From Roseomonas genomospecies 6 (GTDB taxonomy: Bacteria > Pseudomonadota > Alphaproteobacteria > Azospirillales > Azospirillaceae): a DNA stretch of 64,000 nt. Under the pieces are notes generated by a model, which was not told the origin of the DNA, did no database searches, and was given only the letters and a program-made list of their open reading frames with translations. This document shows positions 20,538 through 30,467 of the stretch, piece by piece; the first letter of the stretch is position 1; every line of letters begins with the position of its first letter. The position numbers and the translations under genes are program-made. The stretch is taken from NCBI RefSeq assembly GCF_008365375.1, contig NZ_QOKW01000009.1, positions 62,001 through 126,000 on the forward strand, in the 5' to 3' direction.

Positions 20538-20734
20538 GCACACCTCCCGTTTGGTCCCGTATGGGCTGATTGCCGGAACGCCGGGCGGCCTGGGCGGGCC
20601 TGCAGGAAGCCGGACTGGTCCGGTGCTTTGAAAGCGGTGCCTTTTCAACGTCATGGTCCACCCGCGCCGGGGGACCTGTCGATGGAAAAAAGGGGCGGCA
20701 TGACGTCACGCCGCCCCGTCCGGGGTGTCTTTCC

Positions 20735-21673
20735 TTATGGCGGTCCGTCGGCGTAGGGCGCCAGGGCCGCCGCGACCACCCGGTGGACGGGCGTCGGCAC
20801 CCCAAGCTCCGCCCCCAACTGCACCGCCGCCCCGGACAGCCAGGGCAGCTCCAGCCGTCCGCCCCGCGTCAGGTCGTTCAGCATCGAGGACGCCATGGCG
20901 GGCGGCAGGCTGTCCAGCAGGGACTCGACGCGGGCGACGATGCCGGTGCCCAGGTCCACGTCGCGGGCGCGGGCCAGCCGGGCGACCTCCGCCACCGCAT
21001 CCAGGAACAGGGCGCGGGTTTCCGGCACGCGGCGGATCACCCCGGCGGGCTGGCGGGTCAAGGCGGTGATCCCGCTGAAGGGCGCCAGGAAGGCGAACTT
21101 CTCCCACAGCGCGCGCAGGATCGCGGCGGACAGCACCGCCTCGAACCCGGCCGCCTCGGCCAGCGCGTGGAAGGCGGTCAGCCGGGGGGAGGGGCGTCCG
21201 TCCAGCTCCCCGTAGGTCAGGCGGGCCAGGGTGCCGGTGTGGCGGATCACGCCGGGGGCGGCGACGGTGGCGCCGATGTGGGCGACGCCGCCGGCCACAT
21301 GCTCCCGTCCCAGAATCCGGCACAGCGTGTCCAGCCCGGTGACGCCGTTCTGGACGGAGACCACGACGGTGCCGGGCTTCAGCAGCGGGCGGCAGGCCTC
21401 CGCGGCCCGGTCGGTGTCCCACAGCTTGACCGCGAACAGCACGAGGTCCACCGGCCCGACCTCCGCCGGGTCGTCGGTGGCCCGGACGTCCGTCAGGTGC
21501 AAGGGCGCCGCCTCGCTTTCGATGCGCAGGCCGCCGCTGCGGATGGCCTCCAGATGCGGGCCGCGGGCGATGAAATGCACCTCCATTGCGCCATTTGCCA
21601 CCGCGCCGCTTGCCGCAAGCCGCGCGCCGAAATAGCCGCCGACCGCGCCCGCCCCCATGATTGCGATGCGCAT
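20735..21673 (-). CDS. panE: 2-dehydropantoate 2-reductase-like ketopantoate reductase
   Basis: A 312-aa NADPH-dependent reductase that would make pantoate for coenzyme A. The Rossmann motif is IMGAGAVGGYFGARL. Catalytic features are FAVKLWDT (the Lys), VSVQNGVTG, the Glu/Lys region ALWEKFAFLAPF and the C-terminal SSMLNDLTRGGRLEL. ATG 21673 follows GGGAGGAG at 8 nt. Paralogues with other 2-oxoacid substrates exist, so the symbol is tentative. Confidence 0.86.
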   Translation of the reverse strand: MRIAIMGAGAVGGYFGARLAASGAVANGAMEVHFIARGPHLEAIRSGGLRIESEAAPLHLTDVRATDDPAEVGPVDLVLFAVKLWDTDRAAEACRPLLKPGTVVVSVQNGVTGLDTLCRILGREHVAGGVAHIGATVAAPGVIRHTGTLARLTYGELDGRPSPRLTAFHALAEAAGFEAVLSAAILRALWEKFAFLAPFSGITALTRQPAGVIRRVPETRALFLDAVAEVARLARARDVDLGTGIVARVESLLDSLPPAMASSMLNDLTRGGRLELPWLSGAAVQLGAELGVPTPVHRVVAAALAPYADGPP

Positions 21674-21926
21674 GCGTTGCTCCTCCCATTGGCGGTCGGG
21701 GCCGGTGCGCTCCGTTCGGTGGGGCCGATCCGCTGGCGGAGGACCCGGATGCGCCTTCTCAATCCCCGGATGTCGAAGGACAGTGTGGCGCGACCGGGTC
21801 TTTGCGGCAATAGGCCGCAGGATACCGCATTGCCGGACGCGGGCTTTCTTTCGAAAGTGCACGGAAGCGAACAGCGACCTTACTCGAACGTCACGTCCCG
21901 GCATCGGCCGGCCTGGGGGATCTGCC

Positions 21927-22418
21927 ATGCGCGCCTTCGTCCGTTTGCCGCCGGCCCGCGTCTTATGGGTCCTTCTGGCCGCCGTCCTGATCGCGACCGT
22001 CCGGATCGCGGGCGCCGAGGCCCAAATGCACAGGCCGGCGCAGGAGGAGGCCCGCGCGATCGCGCTGAAGGCGGTGGACCTGATCGTGGAGAAGGGGCTG
22101 GAGGCGGCGGCGGATGCGTTCAACCGCGACGGCGAATTCAAGCATGGCGAGATCTACGTCAACGTCATCGACTTCGCCGGAGTCTGGAGGGTCTATCCGC
22201 CCCGGCCCGCCGGAATCGGGATGAGCGTGATCAACGTGAAGGACCCGGACGGGCGGGACATCGTCCGCGACATCCTGTCGGTCGCGCGGGACTCGGGCGA
22301 AGGCTGGGTGGAATACCGCTGGCTGAACCCGTCCAGCAACCGGATCGAGCCGAAGGTCACCTTCGTGAAGCGCGTGCCGGGGCAGGAACTCGTCGCCTAT
22401 GTCGGCGTGTATCGGTGA
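21927..22418 (+). CDS. exported single-cache domain protein
   Basis: A 163-aa protein with an N-terminal signal/TM segment (VLWVLLAAVLIATVRIAGAEAQ) and a cache-like domain (AVDLIVEKGLEAAADAFNRDGEFKHGEIYVNVIDFAGVW ... GWVEYRWLNPSSNRIEPKVTFVKRVPG). Such domains bind small ligands in the periplasm. There is no signalling domain, so it may serve as a stand-alone binding protein. Confidence 0.8.
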   Translation: MRAFVRLPPARVLWVLLAAVLIATVRIAGAEAQMHRPAQEEARAIALKAVDLIVEKGLEAAADAFNRDGEFKHGEIYVNVIDFAGVWRVYPPRPAGIGMSVINVKDPDGRDIVRDILSVARDSGEGWVEYRWLNPSSNRIEPKVTFVKRVPGQELVAYVGVYR

Positions 22419-22660
22419 CGCCGCGCGGCTTGCGGTCCGGGACGCTTGATACGAACGCTGTTGCAGCGCACATCTTGACCCGCCCCCGGCGCGCCCAAGC
22501 TTGTCTGGATGGTGGTTCACACGGCACGCCGGGGCATGCGAGCTGCGCAGGGCTGTTTTTTAGAACTCTTCTAAAGTAGGGCCTTTACCCGGGACGCAAC
22601 TGGGCGTAGCCTCGATTGCAGCCAAGAATGGAAGACAACCCGTCGGAGGATAGAGGAACC

Positions 22661-23128
22661 ATGCAGATCGACATCGGGATTGCGGAAGCCGACCGGAAGG
22701 CCATCGCCGAGGGGCTGAACCGCGTGCTGGCCGACACCTTCGCGCTGTACCTGAAGACGCATTCCTTCCACTGGAACGTCACGGGTCCGATGTTCAACAC
22801 GCTCCACGCCATGTTCATGACCCAGTACACGGAGCTGTGGACCGCCCTGGACGAGGTGGCGGAGCGCATCCGCGCGCTCGGCTATCCGGCGCCGGGCAGC
22901 TTCTCGCAGTTCACCAAGCTCGCCTCCATCAAGGAGGAGCAGGGCGTGCCGAACGCGCAGGAGATGCTGCGCCAACTCGTCGAGGGGCACGAGGCCGTTG
23001 CCCGCACCGCCCGTCAGGTCTTCCCCACCGCGGAGCAGGCCAACGACCAGCCGACCGCCGACCTGCTGACCCAGCGCCTGCAGATCCACGAGAAGACCGC
23101 CTGGATGCTGCGCTCCATGCTGGAATAG
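22661..23128 (+). CDS. dps: Dps-family ferritin-like DNA-binding protein
   Basis: A 155-aa Dps-type protein that forms dodecamers, oxidises Fe2+ with H2O2 and protects DNA. Ferroxidase ligands are in [15 protein letters not shown] and [28 protein letters not shown]; the C terminus is [13 protein letters not shown]. Start ATG 22661 follows GGAGGATAGAGG. A strong terminator lies about 30 bp downstream. Confidence 0.93.
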   Translation: MQIDIGIAEADRKAIAEGLNRVLADTFALYLKTHSFHWNVTGPMFNTLHAMFMTQYTELWTALDEVAERIRALGYPAPGSFSQFTKLASIKEEQGVPNAQEMLRQLVEGHEAVARTARQVFPTAEQANDQPTADLLTQRLQIHEKTAWMLRSMLE

Positions 23129-23156
23129 TCCGCACCGTCCAGCGCTTCGCGATTTT

Positions 23157-23193
23157 CGATGGGGCGCCGTCCTTCGGGGCGGCGCCCCATCCT
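23157..23193 (+). terminator. terminator after dps
   Basis: GATGGGGCGCCG TCCTTCGGGG CGGCGCCCCATC followed by CTTATT. Confidence 0.82.
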
Positions 23194-23269
23194 TATTGGG
23201 GTGGCGCGAAACAACAGGGTGAGCGGTCGTGTTTCTTCCCGAATGTCCGATGGGCAGGGAGAGGACGCC

Positions 23270-23728
23270 ATGGCCTCTTACGACTTCGACAGGACGCGGG
23301 GAACGGACCGGGCGGCGACGGGCGGGCAGGATCTTCTGCTGCTGGGCGCGAGGCTTCTGCTCGGCGCGATCTTCGTGGAGAGCGGCTTCGGCAAGCTGAT
23401 GAATCTCGGCGGATTCGCCGGAAGCCTGGAAGGGCAGGGGCTGCCCATGCCGATGCTGCTGGCCGCGCTGGGCGCCGCCGTGGAGTGTTTCGGCGGGCTG
23501 GCCGTGGTGCTGGGGGCCTGGACGCGGCTGGCCGCCGCGGCGCTGATCGCCTTCACCATCATGGCGACACTGATCGCCCACCGCTATTGGGCCTATCCGC
23601 CGGAAGCCCAGGGAATGCAGCGCATCCAGTTCATGAAGAACCTCGCCATCATCGGCGGCTTCCTGGCGCTGATCGCCGCCGGGCCCGGGCGTTTCAGCGT
23701 GGACAGGCTGCTGACCCGGCGGCGATGA
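23270..23728 (+). CDS. DoxX-family membrane protein
   Basis: A 152-aa protein with four hydrophobic segments and the DoxX pattern (LLLLGARLLLGAIFVESGFGKL ... VECFGGLAVVLGAWTRLAAAALIAFTIMATLIAHRYW). Start ATG 23270. Members are linked to redox or quinone-associated stress responses; the exact role is unknown. Confidence 0.87.
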   Translation: MASYDFDRTRGTDRAATGGQDLLLLGARLLLGAIFVESGFGKLMNLGGFAGSLEGQGLPMPMLLAALGAAVECFGGLAVVLGAWTRLAAAALIAFTIMATLIAHRYWAYPPEAQGMQRIQFMKNLAIIGGFLALIAAGPGRFSVDRLLTRRR

Positions 23729-23771
23729 GGAGGCCGGACGCCCGGCCTCCCGCTTTCGTACCTTGCCAGCC

Positions 23772-24401
<630 letters not shown>

Positions 24402-24456
24402 CTACGACATAGGGATGATAGTCCTATTTTGGGCTTGCAATCTGCTAAGCCATACC

Positions 24457-24463
24457 CATACTG
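24457..24463 (+). promoter_or_regulatory. inner CATACTG site at left end
   Basis: The second copy of the heptamer, 78 bp from the first and 60 bp before the recombinase start; preceded by CATAC at 24451. Likely a recombinase arm-type binding site or an operator for the operon. Confidence 0.5.
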
Positions 24464-24522
24464 GCATTCGAAGCGTTGCCCAGGCCGTAACCTGGCGGTT
24501 CGAGATTCGGAGGAAGGCGGTC

Positions 24523-25959
24523 ATGCCTGTGCCGAACAAACCAAGAACATTCTCCGTTTTCGATGTCCGTACGAACATTGAGGGACAATACCTGCCGGTA
24601 TTGATCCTCGACGATCTCCACGGAAGCCCGCAGGTGTCACGCGAATGGGTGTCCTTCGCCCTGAACGAGATCCTCACCGGGACTACTTTGCAGCGCCTGC
24701 GGGCTGCGGCCTTTGCCGTCGGCATGCTCCATGATTTCCTCGTTTTGCACGAGAAAAACAGGGTCCTCACGGCAGAGGAACTCCAGGTGCTCATCCTGAA
24801 GTTCTTCGCTGCGCGAGGAAACGGAACGATGCTGGACGAGGACGGCTCTGACCCGACCGGCCTCTACTGGACCTCCGTCAACTACAGGACCTATCTCCGA
24901 GATCAAGACAACATCTACCGTTTCTCGCGGTGGTGTGTGGATCGGTTTGGCTACGTCCCGTTGTTCCGTCTCGCGGACACCCGGCAGGAGTCCGTGACGC
25001 TCATGAAGCAGAACTTCCAGAACTCCGCCATGGGGCAGCGTGACTTCTTCTTCCACCTGGCACGACACCGCAGCCAACAGAAGGCCGTCCTTCCGGGTTT
25101 GGGCCGGAGAAAAAGTCGGCGACGGAAGGAGGCGGTGGGCAACGAACGTCCGATTCCACAAGACGAGTTGTGTCGGCTGATCGCAGAGACGCCCAGCATC
25201 GTTCAGCGGATGGTGTTCATCCTGGGCGCCTTCGGCGGCCCTCGCATTTCCGAACAGTTGCACCTGTGGCGAGACGACGTGCTGCCGGGCCGCTTCAGGC
25301 CGCACCTGTTCCCAGACGATGTGGCTTCCGACGTCCCTCTGGTGGTTCTCGCGCATCCCACGGAGTCCACCTACACAGGGCGTCTGACGACAGGCAGCGT
25401 CACCCGGTTAGAGGCGCTACGGTCTCGCTACCGGCTACGCCCGCGTTGTCTGGACGAAAAGGATCCTCTGTTCGCGGGTTGGAAGGGGATGGCCGAAGAC
25501 AACCCTCTGAGGCATATCTCGCAGGTCTTCTGGATCAGTGAGGAGTGGGCGAAGGTCTACTATCAGCACTACGAGGCCCTTCTCAAGCAGGTGTACCCAA
25601 GAGTGCCCAATGGGGTGCTGAACTCTCATCCCTTCCTTCTCATCAACGACGATCCGAAGACGCAGCACTTCGGGCAGCCTTTGAAGATGAGCAACATCAA
25701 GAAAGGATGGGAAAGGGCATGTCGCCGGATCGGTGTTGAACCGTACACGGGCCCTTACACGCTCCATTCCCTTCGGCACAAGTACGTTCACTTCCTCAAA
25801 GGTTCCGGGTTCCGTCCGGATGAGATCCAAAGACTTGTGCATCACGGATCGGTGGAGGCGCACGACGGCTACGGGAAGGATGCTTCGCGCCTGAACATGA
25901 GGCTCAGAGAGTTGCCGCTGAGACCTGCTGTGCTGGAGTTGTCCTTGGAGGGTCTCTGA
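24523..25959 (+). CDS. tyrosine recombinase 1 (GmtY-like)
   Basis: A 478-aa site-specific recombinase. The ATG at 24523 is preceded by GGAGGAAGG; longer frames run back into trxB and are not used. Catalytic residues of the family are visible: Arg241 in GGPRISEQLH, His415 and Arg418 in HSLRHKY, a second His at 440/441 in LVHHGS, and Tyr450 in HDGYGK. First gene of an operon in which each stop overlaps the next start. Size and order match GmtY of Gamma-Mobile-Trio islands; Tn554 TnpA is the other comparison. It probably cuts and joins the island ends at trxB. Confidence 0.86.
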   Translation: MPVPNKPRTFSVFDVRTNIEGQYLPVLILDDLHGSPQVSREWVSFALNEILTGTTLQRLRAAAFAVGMLHDFLVLHEKNRVLTAEELQVLILKFFAARGNGTMLDEDGSDPTGLYWTSVNYRTYLRDQDNIYRFSRWCVDRFGYVPLFRLADTRQESVTLMKQNFQNSAMGQRDFFFHLARHRSQQKAVLPGLGRRKSRRRKEAVGNERPIPQDELCRLIAETPSIVQRMVFILGAFGGPRISEQLHLWRDDVLPGRFRPHLFPDDVASDVPLVVLAHPTESTYTGRLTTGSVTRLEALRSRYRLRPRCLDEKDPLFAGWKGMAEDNPLRHISQVFWISEEWAKVYYQHYEALLKQVYPRVPNGVLNSHPFLLINDDPKTQHFGQPLKMSNIKKGWERACRRIGVEPYTGPYTLHSLRHKYVHFLKGSGFRPDEIQRLVHHGSVEAHDGYGKDASRLNMRLRELPLRPAVLELSLEGL

Positions 25960-28900
25960 TGCTGCGTCCGAACAGCGAGTTCTGCAAGGAGTACCAGTAC
26001 CCTGGCTCTGATCGCGTTGTGCTCGCCAACATGTCCAAAGATCAGTTCCTGCTGTTTCGCGAGCCGAAAGACAAGGACATGGCTCGTGTATGGGGTATGT
26101 ACGAGTCGGAGTACCTAAAGCACCTTCATTGGTATCTGACGGCGACATATTCCGAAGTAACGTGGAGCAAGAGCAGGCAGCCGGAGCGAGTGGTTGGCAC
26201 CAACGCCTACAATGGAATTTGTGAGTTGCTCAAGACTGAGGTGCTGCCCTTGGAGTTGGTTGCCGAGGTTGGGCGTTTGCACCTGATGAACGCTGGCGAG
26301 CAGCGGGCTTGGGTGCTTCAGGTTATCGGCAAGACGTGGAGCGACCTCCGGCACGTAGCAAAGAAGCCGCTGCGCAAATGGCTGCCCCCTACGAAGGACG
26401 AATTCCTCAACGGCGGAGGGTGGATCGACGGATTGGAACGTATGGTGGCTGAACACACCTCAACGTTCGCCAACAAGACGTCCGCGGCTGTGATTCCGCC
26501 ACAGGTTACGTTCTTGCTGTGCCTCCTGCATCGAGAAGGATTCTTGCTCTTTCCTTCTGAAAACTGGGGGCGCAGCGTCAACTATGTGCCAAATGAGGCA
26601 TGGCTGGCCGCGTCGCGTCGGGTAATCTACGATTCGACGGTTGCTGCACTTGAAGATCTGACCACGGGGTATGGCAGGGCCAACAACCTTCCGCGCCTGC
26701 CGGCGGTGCTGCGCTCCATGTTGCTGACGACCATCAAAGAGATGGACGATGTGCACCGCGACTTCAATAAAGATTTCTATGACTACAGATCAGACAACAA
26801 GGCCGTAGGCGAAACCGTCATTAGGTCGCTTACGCTCAAGATTCTGCGCCATTGGTCGGAACAGGTTCATGGCGCCGCAAAACTGGAAGATGAGGGGCTG
26901 GAAGGGCGTGATCTGTTCCAGTGGACACGCTATCCGAAGAAGAACAACCTTCCGACAGGGGTGGAGAACTATCACCCCGATGCAACGATCATCGGATGGG
27001 GGGACGCGCTTCAGAGTGTGATGGGTGCGCTGAACCACATGTACATGGATGATCACCGACGCGCTGCGAACTCATGGCTTGCCTACCTCTGGTCGTTGGA
27101 TGAACGTCCCAGAGATCTAACCGACGTCGTTCGAGATCGGCACATTAATAGTGGCGAACCAAAGGGCGGATGCTTCAGATCGTATGTGTTGTCCATGGAC
27201 ATCAGAGACGACAGGAAGTTGACCATTGTTCGATTGTTGGGGAAACTCTTCGATCTCTTGATCAGTCAGCGCAACCTGGCGATCAAGAACCCTATCGTGT
27301 ACGATCTCGATAAGTTCAGGTCCGGCGACAGCCGTCGCAAGACGGTGAGGATGCCGCTCAGCATCGACTTGATGTCCTACATTCGCGAGTTCAACTGTCG
27401 CGGTGAATTCGCGTTCTCAAGGTCTCTGGACGTTCACTACTGTGAGAGGCGAGACCCGGCAACTGACAAGGTGCGGAAGATGTGGTGGCCAGGCGTTGCG
27501 GTCGCCATCCACTTCCTTCTGGAACTGCCGTTGCGTGGCTTTCAGGTCCGTTTTCTCGACTCGGGCGAGGCGGATGAGGAAACCGTGGATGTCGAGCGGC
27601 TCCGGTGGCTTCGCAATACGTCAGAACACGCAAGGAATGGGCGTTCCAAGGGAGTGCTCTACATCGAGCAGGGGTGGGAAGGTGACCCGTTCCTCGGTGT
27701 TTACGTGAACACGAACAAGACCGGTGTGAGCGACGCTAGGTCCGGCTACCGGATCCCGTGGTGCCCTCCAGAGTTGGCTGATTACATCCGGATGCTGGCC
27801 GAATGGAACAGGGCAAACAACAACGTTGGCGAGTGTCCGCTTCTCGAAAAGAAGAACTACAACGAGATCAAGAACCCCGTCGTTAAGGCTGCGGTCGGAA
27901 CATGCTTTCCGCTCTTCCGCGATCCCATCACCGACGATGGCTATCCGTTGCAGAGACGCCGTCTTGACGCCTACTGGCACAGGCTGGTCAGGGCTGTGGA
28001 GGACGAGATCAACGCTTCTCCGGAGCGCAAGGACAAGCGCCCGCTGCACCTGACCCGTCTTGATGGGAACGGAGAAGAGGCCGAGCGGGTGTCCCTGTTC
28101 GACATCCACTCACTCCGCGTCAGCGGCATCACCAACCTGATCGAGCGCGGTCTTCCGCCGTCGATGGTCATGGAGATCGTCGGGCACGCAACCGTCGTGA
28201 TGACGCTGTATTACAACCGCACTCGCATGGAGAACCTGAACGCGCGCCTCAGGGACGTGTTGGGGCGGTATCCCAGCCCGGCTTCCATCCCAGACCTCGA
28301 CATTCCGCAGATTGAGGATCTGCTCGAACATCTCGTCAATATTCGACCGTCTGCGCAGGGCAAGGACCTGGTCCGAGACAACCCACAAGGGTTCGGGAAC
28401 GGGTCGTTCCACATCTTCGTCGATGGCATTTGCCCCGGTGGCGAGTGCGACACCGGTGGTGAGGGAACCAAAGGTGGCGCCGTCCCGGTACCCCGCCCCA
28501 GGGCGTGTTCGCTGTGTCGGTACCGTCTCACCGGCCCGTCCTTCTTGGGCGGTCTGGTCTACAACGCCAACCGACTCATGTACGAACTGCGGAAGATCGG
28601 AGAGCGGATCACCGGTCTGCTGGAGGACAGTACGGCAGCGGAAGAGCGGGGCGAAGGCACCGGTATCTACGAGGCCCAGATCAACGGCCTGTACGAAGAG
28701 GCATCCAACGTCTCCATCGAGTGGGCGGCGGAGGTGCAATACATCCATCACGTCCTGGACATGATGGACGCGAATGCCGAAGGGGATGGTGGTCAACTCG
28801 TCCTGATCGGGGCTGACGCTGGAGAGGTCAGCGTTGCAAGGCAGGCTAAGACCGACTTCCATCTTCTTCAGGAACTGGTTCGTTCTGCTGACATCATGCC

Positions 28901-29228
28901 CGGCTTCAAGCCGGACAAGGGCATCGTGTTGGACCACCGGGAATTGCTCAACGACATCCTGTCGCAGAACGATCTCGACCCCTTCCTTGTGCGTCTCGAT
29001 CCGAAGACGCGTGACCGCGCTGCTGTGATGCTGGGCGAGGTCTTCCTCAAGTCCATCCCGGAAGGCGAATTTAGTGGCCTGTTGGATGGAGGACGGCGCT
29101 TGGTGGACTTCAGCCAAGATCTACCAGCCACGATCGCGGCCTTCGGAGAGCGCATGGTCAATGGAGCGCTGCCGAGTTCTGACGAAGCGATCGTTATCGA
29201 TAGTGATCATCGGGACACGGAGACGTGA
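25959..29228 (+). CDS. large tyrosine recombinase 2 (GmtZ-like)
   Basis: A 1089-aa protein, start overlapping the previous stop (TGATG). The C-terminal half carries a tyrosine recombinase core: HSLRVSGITNLIERG (His and Arg), then IVGHATVVMTLYYNRTRM (His, nucleophile Tyr) around residues 716-755. After it come a Cys-containing segment (CPGGECDTGGEG ... RACSLCRYRLTG) that could bind zinc and a helical tail. The large size with an N-terminal extension of ~450 residues is like GmtZ. It probably acts jointly with recombinase 1. Confidence 0.84.
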   Translation: MLRPNSEFCKEYQYPGSDRVVLANMSKDQFLLFREPKDKDMARVWGMYESEYLKHLHWYLTATYSEVTWSKSRQPERVVGTNAYNGICELLKTEVLPLELVAEVGRLHLMNAGEQRAWVLQVIGKTWSDLRHVAKKPLRKWLPPTKDEFLNGGGWIDGLERMVAEHTSTFANKTSAAVIPPQVTFLLCLLHREGFLLFPSENWGRSVNYVPNEAWLAASRRVIYDSTVAALEDLTTGYGRANNLPRLPAVLRSMLLTTIKEMDDVHRDFNKDFYDYRSDNKAVGETVIRSLTLKILRHWSEQVHGAAKLEDEGLEGRDLFQWTRYPKKNNLPTGVENYHPDATIIGWGDALQSVMGALNHMYMDDHRRAANSWLAYLWSLDERPRDLTDVVRDRHINSGEPKGGCFRSYVLSMDIRDDRKLTIVRLLGKLFDLLISQRNLAIKNPIVYDLDKFRSGDSRRKTVRMPLSIDLMSYIREFNCRGEFAFSRSLDVHYCERRDPATDKVRKMWWPGVAVAIHFLLELPLRGFQVRFLDSGEADEETVDVERLRWLRNTSEHARNGRSKGVLYIEQGWEGDPFLGVYVNTNKTGVSDARSGYRIPWCPPELADYIRMLAEWNRANNNVGECPLLEKKNYNEIKNPVVKAAVGTCFPLFRDPITDDGYPLQRRRLDAYWHRLVRAVEDEINASPERKDKRPLHLTRLDGNGEEAERVSLFDIHSLRVSGITNLIERGLPPSMVMEIVGHATVVMTLYYNRTRMENLNARLRDVLGRYPSPASIPDLDIPQIEDLLEHLVNIRPSAQGKDLVRDNPQGFGNGSFHIFVDGICPGGECDTGGEGTKGGAVPVPRPRACSLCRYRLTGPSFLGGLVYNANRLMYELRKIGERITGLLEDSTAAEERGEGTGIYEAQINGLYEEASNVSIEWAAEVQYIHHVLDMMDANAEGDGGQLVLIGADAGEVSVARQAKTDFHLLQELVRSADIMPGFKPDKGIVLDHRELLNDILSQNDLDPFLVRLDPKTRDRAAVMLGEVFLKSIPEGEFSGLLDGGRRLVDFSQDLPATIAAFGERMVNGALPSSDEAIVIDSDHRDTET

Positions 29229-30028
29229 CGCCCATGGTTCCAGCAACGGCGGCACCCCCGACATCTGCGCAGATCTTCGAGAGCCTCATGGAGGCTGCGA
29301 AGGATGATGGACGCCGCGAGACGCTGCTGCGCCTCAAGGAGGCTTGCGACGCGCTCCAGCGCAAGAAGGTGGAGATCACGGGTGCTGACGTGCAGAGGTA
29401 CATCGAGGGATCCTATGGGCGAGAGGTAGGTCCGAAGGCGCAGTCGATTCGGAATGACTGCAAGAAGAAGGGTGTCCCAGGCTACCTTGGCATGTGGCAG
29501 TACCTTGAGGCCCGAAAACGAGAGCAGGTGTTTTCGAAGAAGCCGAATGCGGGGGCGTCGAATGCGCATCTAAGGGCGATCGATTCGGTTGAGGATCCGA
29601 ACGAACGGGCTCTGCTACGCGATCTGTACGACCGCGCACTGCTCGCCGAGAAGAAGGTTGTTCGGGCGCAGCAACTCTTTGCGCGGATCGTGCCGGGGGT
29701 GGACTTTGCCGCGTGGCTGAAGGATGGCAGCACCGGAAGAGAAGGGTCGGGCACAGGTTCGTCGCTGACGATCAAGAGCGGGTGGATAACCGCCCTGGAG
29801 CAGACGCTCTCCTCGCTGACCGACGTCGAGAAACTCTCTCGTTGCGGTCTGGAGTACGACGGCAAGAGGGTCCGTCGGAAGGGCGGCTTGCCCGCGGTGT
29901 TGCTTGAACTTGGAGTAGTCGAGCACCTGGCTGAGATGCACCAGTACCTGGTGACCAACGCGCGTCCCGATGAGATTCCGCCGAAACAACTGGTGCCGTT
30001 CGATGGCGATGAAGTCGATCCTACCTGA
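29225..30028 (+). CDS. GmtX-like third protein of the recombinase trio
   Basis: A 267-aa protein with a GTG start overlapping the previous stop by 4 bp. The N-terminal part (IFESLMEAAKDDGRRETLLRLKEACDALQRKKVEITGADVQRYI) followed by GPKAQSIRNDCKKKG looks like a helix-turn-helix fold that senses or binds DNA. GmtX proteins have this size, position and N-terminal pattern in my recollection. The rest (GSGTGSSLTIKSGWITALEQTLSSL) is unrecognised. Its role may be accessory DNA binding at the ends. Confidence 0.65.
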   Translation: MTPMVPATAAPPTSAQIFESLMEAAKDDGRRETLLRLKEACDALQRKKVEITGADVQRYIEGSYGREVGPKAQSIRNDCKKKGVPGYLGMWQYLEARKREQVFSKKPNAGASNAHLRAIDSVEDPNERALLRDLYDRALLAEKKVVRAQQLFARIVPGVDFAAWLKDGSTGREGSGTGSSLTIKSGWITALEQTLSSLTDVEKLSRCGLEYDGKRVRRKGGLPAVLLELGVVEHLAEMHQYLVTNARPDEIPPKQLVPFDGDEVDPT

Positions 30029-30467
30029 GATCCTTCAGAAACTGGAGCCGTGGCTGGAGGAAGCCGACGCCAAGTGGCACGCGGCGCCTGAAGGTCAGCG
30101 TTTCCCCACTCTGCCCATCACGCCCGACCGGAAGGTCAATGTCCGCGAACTGGTTCGTCTGATCGGCTTGAAGCAGAGCCAGGAACAGCACTTCTTCAAG
30201 AAGCCCGAACTGGCGGCGGCGGTGAACGCCATCGCGGACATCCAAGGGGTTGGCAGCATCGGCAGCCGAGCCTTGGAAGACGCCGAGGATGACGCGGTCC
30301 GCAAGCGCATCCGCATGCTGAACAACACCAACAGCGACATGGCGAAGACGTTGGCTGAGCAGGAGGCTATTATCGCGGAGCAGCGGCGCATCATCGACCA
30401 ACTCCGGGCTCAACTCGGGCTGCTGGAAGAGACCGGCATGACCATGCGCACCGAGGACGTCCGCTGA
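30003..30467 (+). CDS. small coiled-coil protein of the recombinase operon
   Basis: A 154-aa protein starting at ATG 30003 (MAMKSILPEIL; ATG 30009 is possible), inside the end of the previous gene. Residues ~40-65 (VNVRELVRLIGLKQSQEQHFFKK) look like a DNA-binding helix pair, and the C-terminal ~60 residues form a coiled coil (LAEQEAIIAEQRRIIDQLRAQLGLLEE). Tn554 TnpC is a comparably small coiled-coil partner of two recombinases. Stop and next start overlap (TGATG). Confidence 0.68.
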   Translation: MAMKSILPEILQKLEPWLEEADAKWHAAPEGQRFPTLPITPDRKVNVRELVRLIGLKQSQEQHFFKKPELAAAVNAIADIQGVGSIGSRALEDAEDDAVRKRIRMLNNTNSDMAKTLAEQEAIIAEQRRIIDQLRAQLGLLEETGMTMRTEDVR